NCBI RefSeq assembly: GCF_026339875.1
Contig: NZ_JAPEPZ010000001.1
Span: 4,154,001-4,218,000, forward strand
Length of the DNA stretch: 64,000 nucleotides
Direction of reading: 5' to 3'
From: Streptomyces sp. NBC_01571
GTDB taxonomy: Bacteria > Actinomycetota > Actinomycetes > Streptomycetales > Streptomycetaceae
Shown here piece by piece: positions 24,617-32,269 of the stretch. Within the stretch, counting starts at the first letter, position 1. Each line of letters begins with the position of its first letter. The notes beneath the pieces are model-generated. The model ran no database searches, had not been told where the DNA came from, and saw only the letters and a program-made list of their open reading frames with translations. The translations under genes were made by a program, and so were the position numbers.

Positions 24617-25375
24617 GTGGCGCTGATGAACGAGCCGACCGCGCCGTACCGCTCGGCCCAGGACGCCCTGCGCGTCCTGGAGGCGGTGGCCCGGCACTCC
24701 GCCGGCATCACCGACGCCGAACTCGCCCGCAGGACGCGCCTCGGCCCCGACCGCCTGACCGCGCTGGTGCGGATGCTGCGCCGGGAGGGGTACGTCGAGC
24801 AGGTCACCGACGGCGTGTTCGTCGCCGGCGCCGCCCTCGGACGGCTGGACTCCGCCCACGGCCGTGACCTGGCACTGCGCGAGAAGCTCCAGCAGACCAT
24901 CGACCGGTTGCGCGACTCGGTGGGCGCCGCGATCTACATCAGCCGCTACATCGACGGCGAGGTGCAGGTCACCCAGTGCGCCGAGAGCCCGGCGACCCCC
25001 GCGGTCAACGAATGGGTCGACTTCCGCTCCTCGGCCCACGCCAGCGCCGTCGGCAAGAGCCTGCTCGGCCAGCTCGATCTCGACGCCCGCCGCGACCACC
25101 TCTCCCGTCACAGGATGGCCCGCCTCACCTCGCGCACCATCACCGACGAGCGGTTGCTGCTGTCCCGACTCGACGCCCAGCCGCCGACGGTGCCGGTGCT
25201 CGACCTCCAGGAGTACGCGATCGGCACGGTCTGCGCGGCCGTACCCATCACCGCGGGCTCCTCGGTCGGCTGCCTCGCCCTGTCCCTTCCGGTCGAGCAC
25301 GCCCACCGGCTGCGCCGGGCCGCGGACACCCTGAACCGCGGGGCGGCCCCGGTGCTCGTGTCCCTCGCCCTCTAA
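24617..25375 (+). CDS. IclR-family transcriptional regulator
   Basis: This 252-aa protein has an N-terminal winged HTH (residues 10-65: SAQDALRVLEAVARHSAGITDAELARRTRLG). An effector domain of the IclR type follows, including WVDFRSSAHASAVGKSLLGQLDLDA and SVGCLALSLPVEHAHRLRRAADTL. The GTG at 24617 sits behind AGGGGGA. It closes the uptake and catabolic cluster and probably senses the imported compound or a breakdown product. Confidence 0.88.
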   Translation: MALMNEPTAPYRSAQDALRVLEAVARHSAGITDAELARRTRLGPDRLTALVRMLRREGYVEQVTDGVFVAGAALGRLDSAHGRDLALREKLQQTIDRLRDSVGAAIYISRYIDGEVQVTQCAESPATPAVNEWVDFRSSAHASAVGKSLLGQLDLDARRDHLSRHRMARLTSRTITDERLLLSRLDAQPPTVPVLDLQEYAIGTVCAAVPITAGSSVGCLALSLPVEHAHRLRRAADTLNRGAAPVLVSLAL

Positions 25376-25506
25376 GGCCTGTCCGCACCTTCGCGCCGCC
25401 CGACCGGTGGGCAGCGGCGGACCCGGCCCGGGTGGTCCGGAGCACCCCGCCGGACCAGGTAGTATTTCTTTCGTCGCCGACCGCGGAAGCGGAAGGCGGG
25501 GGTCAT

Positions 25507-25580
25507 GCGCCGCTAGCTCAGTTGGTTAGAGCAGCTGACTCTTAATCAGCGGGTCCGGGGTTCGAGTCCCTGGCGGCGCA
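25507..25580 (+). tRNA. tRNA-Lys (anticodon CTT), copy 2 of 3
   Basis: All 74 bases are identical to copies 1 and 3. A -10-like TAGTAT lies at 25460-25465, giving a longer leader than the other copies. CCA is not encoded. Confidence 0.97.
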
Positions 25581-25585
25581 CAGAA

Positions 25586-25617
25586 TGAAGGCCCTCCACA
25601 GCTGTGGAGGGCCTTCA
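25586..25617. terminator. Perfect palindrome terminator between tRNA-Lys copy 2 and the M18 peptidase
   Basis: TGAAGGCCCTCCACAG (25586-25601) is followed directly by its complement CTGTGGAGGGCCTTCA (25602-25617). It lies between the tRNA and the convergent aminopeptidase stop at 25642, so it probably ends both transcripts. Confidence 0.85.
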
Positions 25618-25641
25618 CGCATGTCCGGGCTCCGGGGACGG

Positions 25642-26934
25642 TCAGCCCGCCGTGACGAACTCGGTCAGCACCCGCGCCAGCAGACCGGGGTCCTTCGCCC
25701 CGCACAGTTCGCGGGCGGAGTGCATCGACAGCCCCGGTACGCCCACGTCGACGGTGGGGACCCCCAGCCGGGCCGAGGTGATCGGTCCGATCGAGGTCCC
25801 GCACGGTATCGCGTTGTGGGAGACGAACGGCTGCCAGGGCACCGATGCCCGCTCGCAGGCCGCGGCGAAGACGGCGACTCCGGTGCCGTCGGTGGCGTAC
25901 CGCTGGTTGACGTTGACCTTGACGACGGGGCCGCCGTTCGGCAGCGGGTGGTGGTCCGGGTCGTGGCGCTCGGCATAGTTGGGGTGCACGGCGTGCGACA
26001 TGTCGGCGGAGACGCAGAAACCGCCGGCGAGGGCCCGGTGGAAGTCCTCGGCGCTGCCGCCGCGCGCGCCGATCGACCGGCTCAGCACCCGCTCCAGCAG
26101 CGGTCCGTGGGCCCCCGACCAGGAGCCGCTGCCGACCTCCTCGTGGTCGAAGGCGGCGAGTACGGGCACGTACGCGGGCGGCCGTACGGCGGTGGCCGCG
26201 GCGACCAGCGCGGTGATGCCCGCGTGCACGGAGATCTGGTTGTCGAGGCGGGAGGAGACGAGGAACTCCTCGTCCGCGCCGAGGTAGCCGGGCGGCTGGA
26301 TGTCGTGCAGCATCAGGTCCCAGCCCAGGATCTCGGCGACGTCGGTGTCGGCCTCGTCGGCGATCCGGCCGAGCAGGGCGCCGGGCCGGGTGCCGCCGAG
26401 CCCCCACAGGGGGGTGAGGTGCCGCTGCGGGTCCAGCGCGACACCCTCGTTGACGCCGCCGTCGAGGTGGATGGCGAGCTGCGGCACGCGCAGCAGCGGC
26501 CGGTCGACACGGACGAGGCGGCTGGAGCCGTCCCGCGTCATCAGCCGTCCCGAGATGCCGAGATCGCGGTCCAGCCAGGTGTTGAAGGGCACGCCGCCGT
26601 AGACCTCCACGGCGATCTGCCGCCAGCCCGCCGTGCCGGTGTCCGGTTCTGGCTTGATCCGCAGGTTCGGGGAGTCGGTGTGGGCGCCGACGATCCGGAA
26701 CGGTGTACGGGCCGGAGCACCCTCGGGTACGTACCAGGCGAGCAGCGCTCCCGCGCGGACGACGTACCGGCCGCCCTCGGCGCCGGCCGCCCAGTCGTCC
26801 GTCTCGCGCAGCTCCTGGAAGCCCGCCTTCTCCAGGCGCTGGGCCGCGTTCGCGACCACGTGGTAGGGCGAGGGGCTGGCGCGGACGAAGGACAGCAGAT
26901 CGTCGCTGTGACTGCGGTCATGCGTGGGGGACAT
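25642..26934 (-). CDS. M18-family aminopeptidase
   Basis: This 430-aa zinc aminopeptidase of the M18 (aspartyl aminopeptidase-like) family has the metal and active-site blocks VGAHTDSPNLRIKPEP, SSRLDNQISVHAGI, LAAFDHEEVGSGSWSGA and SADMSHAVHPNYAERHDP, with the C-terminal VPGLSMHSAREL histidine. Length is typical and there is no signal peptide. It removes N-terminal residues from peptides in the cytosol. The ATG at 26934 has only a distant GAAAGG upstream. Confidence 0.93.
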   Translation of the reverse strand: MSPTHDRSHSDDLLSFVRASPSPYHVVANAAQRLEKAGFQELRETDDWAAGAEGGRYVVRAGALLAWYVPEGAPARTPFRIVGAHTDSPNLRIKPEPDTGTAGWRQIAVEVYGGVPFNTWLDRDLGISGRLMTRDGSSRLVRVDRPLLRVPQLAIHLDGGVNEGVALDPQRHLTPLWGLGGTRPGALLGRIADEADTDVAEILGWDLMLHDIQPPGYLGADEEFLVSSRLDNQISVHAGITALVAAATAVRPPAYVPVLAAFDHEEVGSGSWSGAHGPLLERVLSRSIGARGGSAEDFHRALAGGFCVSADMSHAVHPNYAERHDPDHHPLPNGGPVVKVNVNQRYATDGTGVAVFAAACERASVPWQPFVSHNAIPCGTSIGPITSARLGVPTVDVGVPGLSMHSARELCGAKDPGLLARVLTEFVTAG

Positions 26935-26942
26935 GGGCGCTC

Positions 26943-27365
26943 ATGCCTTTCGGGAAGGACTGGCGAGGGTTGAGGAGCGGGTCGGCGGGACCGTCCGGCC
27001 GAGTGCACGGTTCGGGGGACGGAGGACGGTCGGCGGGGAACTCCCGGGCCGTGGATGGGACTTCCGGGCCGTGGACGCGTTCCACGGACGGCGGCGACCA
27101 GGGGGAGGGCGCGGTGCCCCGGGCCGGGCCGTCGCACGGGGAGGAGCCGAAGGAGGGGTCACCGCGGGACACGGGCCGGGGGCGCTCCCGCTCCCGGCGT
27201 CACCCGTCGAAGCCCCCGGCGGCGTCGCGACGGCCGGCACGCACACCGCTCGCCCCCTCCCCGCCCGCGCCGTGGACCGCGGCCGGCGCGGACGGCGCGG
27301 TCGTCGACCCGGTCGGCGGTCTCCCGCCCGGCACCCCGTTGGACAGGAGCATGACAATAACCTGA
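26943..27365 (+). CDS. Possible small Pro/Ser/Arg-rich protein (doubtful)
   Basis: A 140-codon frame starts MPFGKDWRGLRSGSAG, with third positions mostly G or C, as in real genes of this window. Composition is Gly/Pro/Arg/Ser-rich and disordered, with no domain. Against it: the start is only 8 bases from the divergent M18 start, no clear ribosome site is seen, and high-GC spacer DNA can mimic such a frame. I do not recognise a family. Confidence 0.22.
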   Translation: MPFGKDWRGLRSGSAGPSGRVHGSGDGGRSAGNSRAVDGTSGPWTRSTDGGDQGEGAVPRAGPSHGEEPKEGSPRDTGRGRSRSRRHPSKPPAASRRPARTPLAPSPPAPWTAAGADGAVVDPVGGLPPGTPLDRSMTIT

Positions 27366-27769
27366 CCGGGATCCGCCCGCGGCATCGCGCACGCCGGCCG
27401 TCACCGGAACCGCGCCGTGAGCCGACCGCAGCGTCCAAGCACCCCGAATGGCCCTAGCGGTCCGAACGGCCCGAACGGCCCCGGCCGTCCGGAGCGCCCG
27501 AAGCCCCCGAGTGTCGCGCGGACGGCCCGGCGCGCCCGCGCGGGGCGGTGCGGCGCCGACGGCCTCCACGACCCGGATCAGGTGACGCATGTTCCCTCAT
27601 TCCTCGACGCGGCGCCGTCCTCGGCACGGGCGACACGGGTGTCCGGGTGCATCCTCCCCCTGTCGGGCGGCGGGGATTCCTCCGCCGCCCGAGACCTCCG
27701 CACGACCTCGGCCCGCCTCGCGGACAGACCGGTACACACCATCGGAACGAGGGGAAATCCGAGGTGACT
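27366..27769. other. Gene-poor GC-rich spacer
   Basis: Between the doubtful frame ending at 27365 and the acyl-CoA synthetase stop at 27770 I see no supported gene. A GTG-started plus frame (27417-27767) encodes a collagen-like PNGPSGPNGPNGPG stretch, but it has no family and no ribosome site. Confidence 0.4.
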
Positions 27770-29440
27770 TCAGCCCTGCGTCGTCGGCAGCAGGTCCTCG
27801 CGCCCCCGCGCCCGGTACTCGGCCAGCAGTCCCCGCACGTCCGCCGGTCCGAGCCGGCGGTAGGCCGGCTCGCCGGCAGGCCGCCACCACACCGGGTCGG
27901 TACAGCGAAAACCCGCGCGCCGCAGGACCGCACGGTGGATCTTGTTGGTGGCGGTGACCGGCATCCGCTCCACGATCCGTACGAAGCGGGGCGCCATCTT
28001 GGTCCCCAGGTCGGGCTGCGCGGCCAGGAACGCGGCGAAGGCGTGCGGGTCGAAGGGGACGTCGTCGCGCGGCGCCACCGTGGCCATCACCTGGTCCCCC
28101 GCCACCGGGTCCGGCACCGCGTACACCGCGACGGCCGCCGCGCCCCGGTACCGGGCGAGGATGTTCTCGATCATCGCGGCGGCGAGGTTCTCACTGTCGA
28201 CGCGCAGCCGGTCGTCCGTGCGACCGGCGAAGTAGAGGTAGCCGCCGGTGTCGCGGTAGAAGAGGTCGCCCGTCCAGTACCAGCCGTCGCGCCGCCGGGC
28301 CCGGTCGGCGGCCGGATTGCGCCAGTAGCCCTCGAAGGGGTTGGCTCCGCGGTTCACCAGTTCCCCTATCGCCGCACTCCCGTTGAGCAGCCGGCCGTCC
28401 GGGCCGAAGACGGCCGCGGGGCATTCGGCGCGGGTCTCCGGGTCGATCACGGCCAGGTCGTCGCCGGGTGCCGCCCGCCCGATCGCGCCGGCCGGGGTAC
28501 CGGGCGTGCGCTGGATGGCGGCCCCGCCCTCCGAGGACCCGTACCCCTCCACCAGCCGCACCCCGAAGCGCTCTTCGAAGGCGGCCGCGTCGACCGCGCC
28601 GGCCTCCGTCCCGAACCCCGTCCGCAAGGGGTTGTCCCGGTCGTCGGGACGGGCGGGCGTGGCCAGCAGGTACTGCACGGCACGGCCCACATAGGTGAAG
28701 TACGTGGCTCCGCAGGCCCGTACGTCCGGCAGGAAGCCCGACGCGGAGAAGCGGCGCCGGAGCGCGACGCGCGCGCCCGCCGCCAGTGCGGGCGCCCAGT
28801 CGGCGATCACCGCGTTGCCGTGGAACATCGGCATGCAGATGTAGTGCGTGTCCTCCGGGCGCACCCCGAAGTGGTCGGCCAGTGAGCGTCCGGCGGCGGC
28901 CAGCCGGCCCTGGGTGCAGATCGCGGCCTTGGGGGCGCCGGTCGAGCCGGAGGTGAAGTAGAGGAGGAGGCGGGCGTCCGGCGACACGGAGGGCGCCACG
29001 TCCGGCTTCGCGCCCTCGTACGGCGCGAGGAGTTCCTCGTAAGCCTCGGTGTCGGTGACCAGGACGCGTACGCCGGGCAGTTCGAGGCCGTCGAGGAGGG
29101 GCAGACGGGTCCGCTCGGTGACCAGGACACGGCATTCGGTGTGCAGGATGTCGCGGGCCAGTTCGGGGCCGCGCCGGGTCGGGTTGATCCCGGCGACGGC
29201 GGCACCGGAGAGGGCCGCCGCGCTCAGCCACAGAGGATATTCGGGGGTGTTGTCGAGCAGCACCCCGACGTGCGGTGCGGCGCCGGGCGGCAGCAGGTCG
29301 GCGAGGAGCGCCGCCCGCGCCGCCGCGTCCGCCGTCACCCGGTGGTTGCTGCGGTCCCGCCCCTCGAACCACAGCCCCGGCCGGTGGTCGCCCCACCGTC
29401 GCTGCACGAGTTCCGCGACGGTACCCCTCATGGACCCCAT
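27770..29440 (-). CDS. AMP-binding acyl-CoA synthetase (FadD/FATP-like)
   Basis: This protein of about 556 aa has the adenylate-forming enzyme core: P-loop LYFTSGSTGAPKAA, the A4-type MPMFHGNAVIADW, A5 EGYGSSEGGAAIQ, A7 WYWTGDLFYRDTGGYLYFAGR, A8 RTDDRLRVDSENLA, and C-terminal lysine in PVTATNKIHR. It activates a carboxylic acid, probably a fatty or very-long-chain acid as in FadD6/FATP proteins, to its CoA ester. The start is uncertain: ATG at 29440 or 29431. Neither has a Shine-Dalgarno, and a -10-like TTACCG just upstream suggests a leaderless transcript. There are no coupled neighbours. Confidence 0.87.
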   Translation of the reverse strand: MGSMRGTVAELVQRRWGDHRPGLWFEGRDRSNHRVTADAAARAALLADLLPPGAAPHVGVLLDNTPEYPLWLSAAALSGAAVAGINPTRRGPELARDILHTECRVLVTERTRLPLLDGLELPGVRVLVTDTEAYEELLAPYEGAKPDVAPSVSPDARLLLYFTSGSTGAPKAAICTQGRLAAAGRSLADHFGVRPEDTHYICMPMFHGNAVIADWAPALAAGARVALRRRFSASGFLPDVRACGATYFTYVGRAVQYLLATPARPDDRDNPLRTGFGTEAGAVDAAAFEERFGVRLVEGYGSSEGGAAIQRTPGTPAGAIGRAAPGDDLAVIDPETRAECPAAVFGPDGRLLNGSAAIGELVNRGANPFEGYWRNPAADRARRRDGWYWTGDLFYRDTGGYLYFAGRTDDRLRVDSENLAAAMIENILARYRGAAAVAVYAVPDPVAGDQVMATVAPRDDVPFDPHAFAAFLAAQPDLGTKMAPRFVRIVERMPVTATNKIHRAVLRRAGFRCTDPVWWRPAGEPAYRRLGPADVRGLLAEYRARGREDLLPTTQG

Positions 29441-29466
29441 GGAGGCGAACGGTAATTGACGCTCCG

Positions 29467-29967
29467 TCAGAAGGGGAGCCCCGCGCCCTCGAACTCGTCC
29501 CCTCCGTTCCAGGCCGAGTCCCACATCGAGAAGAACTCGTGGACGCCCACCATGAAGCCGACGCAGACGAGGACGATCACCGTGCAGAAGACCAGGATGA
29601 AGACCGTGCCCGCCGCCAGCAGTCCCCGGCGCGGCGTGTAGGCCGTCGCCCTCTCCGGGCGATCGGCGATGTAGTGGACGGTGACGATGTCGCCCTCGAT
29701 GATCGTCGCCGGGCCGTTCGGCTCCTCGAAGCGGATCGTACGGCCGTCGCGCGTCACGAACTCGTACACGTGGTGCAGCGTCGTGGACACGGAGGTGTCA
29801 CCACCGCCGCCGCTGGTCGTCGTGAACGACCGCACACAGCGCGCCTCCGCGGTCAGCCCGCTGTTCCACGCCCGGCTCATGTCCAGCGACCGGCGGACCA
29901 CCACGACCGCCATGAAGATCGCCCCGGCCATGATCACCGCCGGCGCGGCATAGAAGAAGACGTCCAT
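29467..29967 (-). CDS. DUF3592-type membrane protein
   Basis: This 166-aa protein has an N-terminal helix (YAAPAVIMAGAIFMAVVVV), an extracytoplasmic-type beta domain (ARCVRSFTTTSGGGGDTSV, HHVYEFVTRDGRTIRFEE, IEGDIVTVHYIADRPERAT) and a second helix (GTVFILVFCTVIVLVCVGFM). This is the DUF3592 layout. The ATG at 29967 follows GGGGGAA. Function is unknown. Confidence 0.75.
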   Translation of the reverse strand: MDVFFYAAPAVIMAGAIFMAVVVVRRSLDMSRAWNSGLTAEARCVRSFTTTSGGGGDTSVSTTLHHVYEFVTRDGRTIRFEEPNGPATIIEGDIVTVHYIADRPERATAYTPRRGLLAAGTVFILVFCTVIVLVCVGFMVGVHEFFSMWDSAWNGGDEFEGAGLPF

Positions 29968-30093
29968 GGCATTCCCCCGTTGTCCGTACAGCTCCACGCA
30001 CGCCGTCATGGACATGTCGACGTGCGTGGAACCTACCCGTGGGGGGTGGACCGGCGCCTCAAGGGAGGCTCAGAACATCCGTGCTCGGTACGT

Positions 30094-30717
30094 TCAGAAC
30101 GTGACGTCCGCGCACGAGTAGAACGCGTTCGCGGTGTCGGCGATCGTCCACACGCCGAGGATGACGTGGTGTCCGCTCAGACCGGTGGGCAGGGAGCCGG
30201 AGTGGGAGACGGTGGACGGCGGGCGCTGGCCGTTGTACGGGACCGTCAGGAACGGTGTGGTGTTCAGGTCGGCCCGGGTCAGCGCGTGGTTCTGGTTCCA
30301 GCCGGGCTTGGTGACGAAGTACTTGAAGTCGGTCGTGGCGTGCACGGCCGTGAACTGCCAGCGGAAGGTGTAGCTCTGGCCGCCGGTGACCTTGGTCGTG
30401 GGCCAGGCGCCGCCCGAGGGGGTCTTGGGCTGGTCGAGCTGGCCGAAGTTGGTGTGGTTCGCCGAGCAGATCCGGCCGTCCGCGGGGCCCGCCGCCGGGA
30501 AGCCCTTGGGCCCCTCGACGCTCTGGGGCTCCCACTGGATGTCACCGCAGTTGGCGACGCTGCCGCCACTGGCGCACATCTTCTGCCGGCTGAGGGGCTG
30601 GTCGGTGTAACCGTGGGCGCCGGCACTGCCGGTGGAGAGCACGAAGGTGCCCGCGGTGGCGAGGCCGACGACGGCCGCGTACCACTTGGCGTTGTTCCTG
30701 GTCGTCCGTATGCGCAT
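30094..30717 (-). CDS. Secreted AA10 lytic polysaccharide monooxygenase (chitin-binding protein)
   Basis: This 207-aa protein has a signal peptide that ends GSAGA and exposes the N-terminal His of HGYTDQPLSRQ, half of the copper histidine brace. The second His is in FTAVHATTDFKYF. Cysteines in QKMCASGG and VANCGDIQW, and in GRICSANHTNFG, are typical of single-domain AA10 enzymes. There is no carbohydrate-binding module. It oxidatively cuts chitin or cellulose-like chains, and lying in the csl region it may act on the tip glycan. The ATG at 30717 follows CAGGAG. The promoter carries two DasR-like boxes (30771-30786 and 30812-30827). Confidence 0.92.
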   Translation of the reverse strand: MRIRTTRNNAKWYAAVVGLATAGTFVLSTGSAGAHGYTDQPLSRQKMCASGGSVANCGDIQWEPQSVEGPKGFPAAGPADGRICSANHTNFGQLDQPKTPSGGAWPTTKVTGGQSYTFRWQFTAVHATTDFKYFVTKPGWNQNHALTRADLNTTPFLTVPYNGQRPPSTVSHSGSLPTGLSGHHVILGVWTIADTANAFYSCADVTF

Positions 30718-30770
30718 GCTGCCGCTCCTGGAGGACGTGGGGGAGGTTCTCGTGAGCCGTGCGCGCGTTT

Positions 30771-30786
30771 TCAGGTCTAGACCAAG
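30771..30786 (-). promoter_or_regulatory. DasR-like box (dre), downstream site
   Basis: Perfect core GGTCTAGACC at 30774-30783; 11 of 16 positions match the dre consensus ACTGGTCTAGACCACT. It sits at about the transcription start of the LPMO gene, where a bound GntR-family repressor would block transcription. Confidence 0.6.
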
Positions 30787-30790
30787 TCCC

Positions 30791-30819
30791 AGATTATTGC
30801 GGCTTCTTGAACATGTCCA
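30791..30819 (-). promoter_or_regulatory. Promoter of the LPMO gene
   Basis: On the minus strand, TGGACA (30819-30814), 17 bases, then TAATCT (30796-30791). This is a near-consensus primary-sigma promoter, rare in such GC-rich DNA. The leader to the ATG at 30717 is about 65 bases. Confidence 0.6.
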
Positions 30820-30827
30820 GACCAATC
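30812..30827 (-). promoter_or_regulatory. DasR-like box (dre), upstream site
   Basis: ATTGGTCTGGACATGT on the minus strand matches the dre consensus at 11 of 16 positions and covers the -35 of the LPMO promoter. Its centre is about 41 bp (four helical turns) from the other box. Confidence 0.5.
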
Positions 30828-30929
30828 ACACACACGCCGGGCCTGTCGTCCGGACCAGGTGGCGCCGGAGCGCGGCGCCTCGTCAGCCGGGCCGGGCCCC
30901 GCGTCCCGCCACGATCCAGACGCCGGGGC

Positions 30930-32114
30930 CTATGGCGAGCCCTCCCTGCGGCCGGTGCAGAACGCCACCGTCAGATCCTTCACCAGCGCCTTGCGTTCGT
31001 AGTCGTCGAGTTCGACCAGACCGCGCAGGGTCAGCCGGGTCACCGTGTCCTCGACCGAGTCGACGACGGAGTCGAGCACGGAGTCGCGGTGCTGGGCGTC
31101 CAGGGCCGCGATCCGGTGACGCTGTATCACGGCGGCGATCTCGGGCGCGTACTCGATCCGGCTCGGCTGCGCCGAGAACACCTCCAGACCGACCGGCGCC
31201 GCGTCCTCGGCCACCAGCCCGGTCAGCGCCTCGCCGACGGCGTCGGAGTTGCGCAGGGTCACGTCCTTGACCACCGAGGGCGGCAGGTCCGCCGGCAGCC
31301 GCGTGAGCACCCGCGACAGCGCCGCCTCCACGCACTCGCGCAGATACGTCTCATGGTCCTCGACCCCGAGCACGGCCCGCGCGGTGTCCTTGATCCGCCA
31401 CACGACGAGCACCACCACCCGCAGCGCAACCCCGTTCGCGTCGACCACGGACATCGGCTCGCTGCGCCAGTGCCGCAGCCGTACGTCGGCCCGGCGCCGG
31501 ATCACCAGCGGGTTGATCCACATCAGGCCGGTGCGCCGGACCGTGCCGCGGTAGCCCCCGAAGAGACCGAGCACCCAGGCCCGGCCGGTCCGGCCGCGGG
31601 CCAGGCCGCCGAAACCGAACAGGCCGAGCGCGCCCGCTCCGGCGTAGGCGCCCAACTGCGCGGGCCCGAGCCCTGCGCCCGCGTGCCCGGGCAGCCCCAA
31701 CGCCTGCCCCGCGGCCGACGGCAGCGTCCCCGCCCACCAGGTGGTGAGGACACATCCGGCCACCCCACAGGCCCCGGCCAGCACACCCAACACCGCCGGC
31801 AGCACCCGCGCGGGCCGCTCCACCAGAGCGGGATCGACCTCCGGCACCGGGCGCGCGGGCCGGCCCGACGCGCCCCGGCGGACCCGTGCCGGTTCGCGCT
31901 CCCCGTTTCTCACCTGCGCCCGCAGGGGGACGGTGAGGTCCGGCTGCCGCTCCACGACGGGGGGCGCGAGCGGCACCGGCTCGGTCTCGTCCCGGAAGAG
32001 CAGGTGGACGGGGATCTCGGTGGTCGCCTCGTTGTGGATGAGCCGGGCGGACCGGACGGCACCGCTCTCCGGGGCCTCGTCGGGCTCCGGGGTGGGTGAA
32101 GTGGTCGAAGTCAT
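30930..32114 (-). CDS. SPFH/band-7 domain membrane protein
   Basis: The product is 394 aa. The N-terminal 110 residues are Pro/Glu/Arg-rich and cytosolic. Two hydrophobic segments follow (VLPAVLGVLAGACGVAGCVL and LGAYAGAGALGLFGFGGLA). An SPFH domain comes next: LMWINPLVIRRRADVRLRHW, SVVDANGVALRVVVLVVWRI, VKDVTLRNSDAVGEALTGLV, and ends DDYERKALVKDLTVAFC. Such scaffolds form membrane microdomains, and this one may organise the tip polysaccharide machinery. The ATG at 32114 has GGAGG five to nine bases upstream and is preferred to 32126. The adjacent genes on the same strand are the LPMO and the wall hydrolase. Confidence 0.85.
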   Translation of the reverse strand: MTSTTSPTPEPDEAPESGAVRSARLIHNEATTEIPVHLLFRDETEPVPLAPPVVERQPDLTVPLRAQVRNGEREPARVRRGASGRPARPVPEVDPALVERPARVLPAVLGVLAGACGVAGCVLTTWWAGTLPSAAGQALGLPGHAGAGLGPAQLGAYAGAGALGLFGFGGLARGRTGRAWVLGLFGGYRGTVRRTGLMWINPLVIRRRADVRLRHWRSEPMSVVDANGVALRVVVLVVWRIKDTARAVLGVEDHETYLRECVEAALSRVLTRLPADLPPSVVKDVTLRNSDAVGEALTGLVAEDAAPVGLEVFSAQPSRIEYAPEIAAVIQRHRIAALDAQHRDSVLDSVVDSVEDTVTRLTLRGLVELDDYERKALVKDLTVAFCTGRREGSP

Positions 32115-32269
32115 TCCTGCCTCCATGCCTGCGCGCGTGGAAGTGCGATCACGGACCGCGTCGGGAGCGTGGGCCGTGCGGCCCCGTCAGGAACCCCCGT
32201 GACGACTCGGGGACCTGCGCCGCGCCCGGGTTCCGTGCGCCCGGGTTCCGTGCCGAATCGGGGACCAGG

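Noticed and set aside
30759..32099. 446-codon plus-strand frame opposite the SPFH gene
   Set aside because: Antisense shadow; the minus strand has the SPFH domain and ribosome site.
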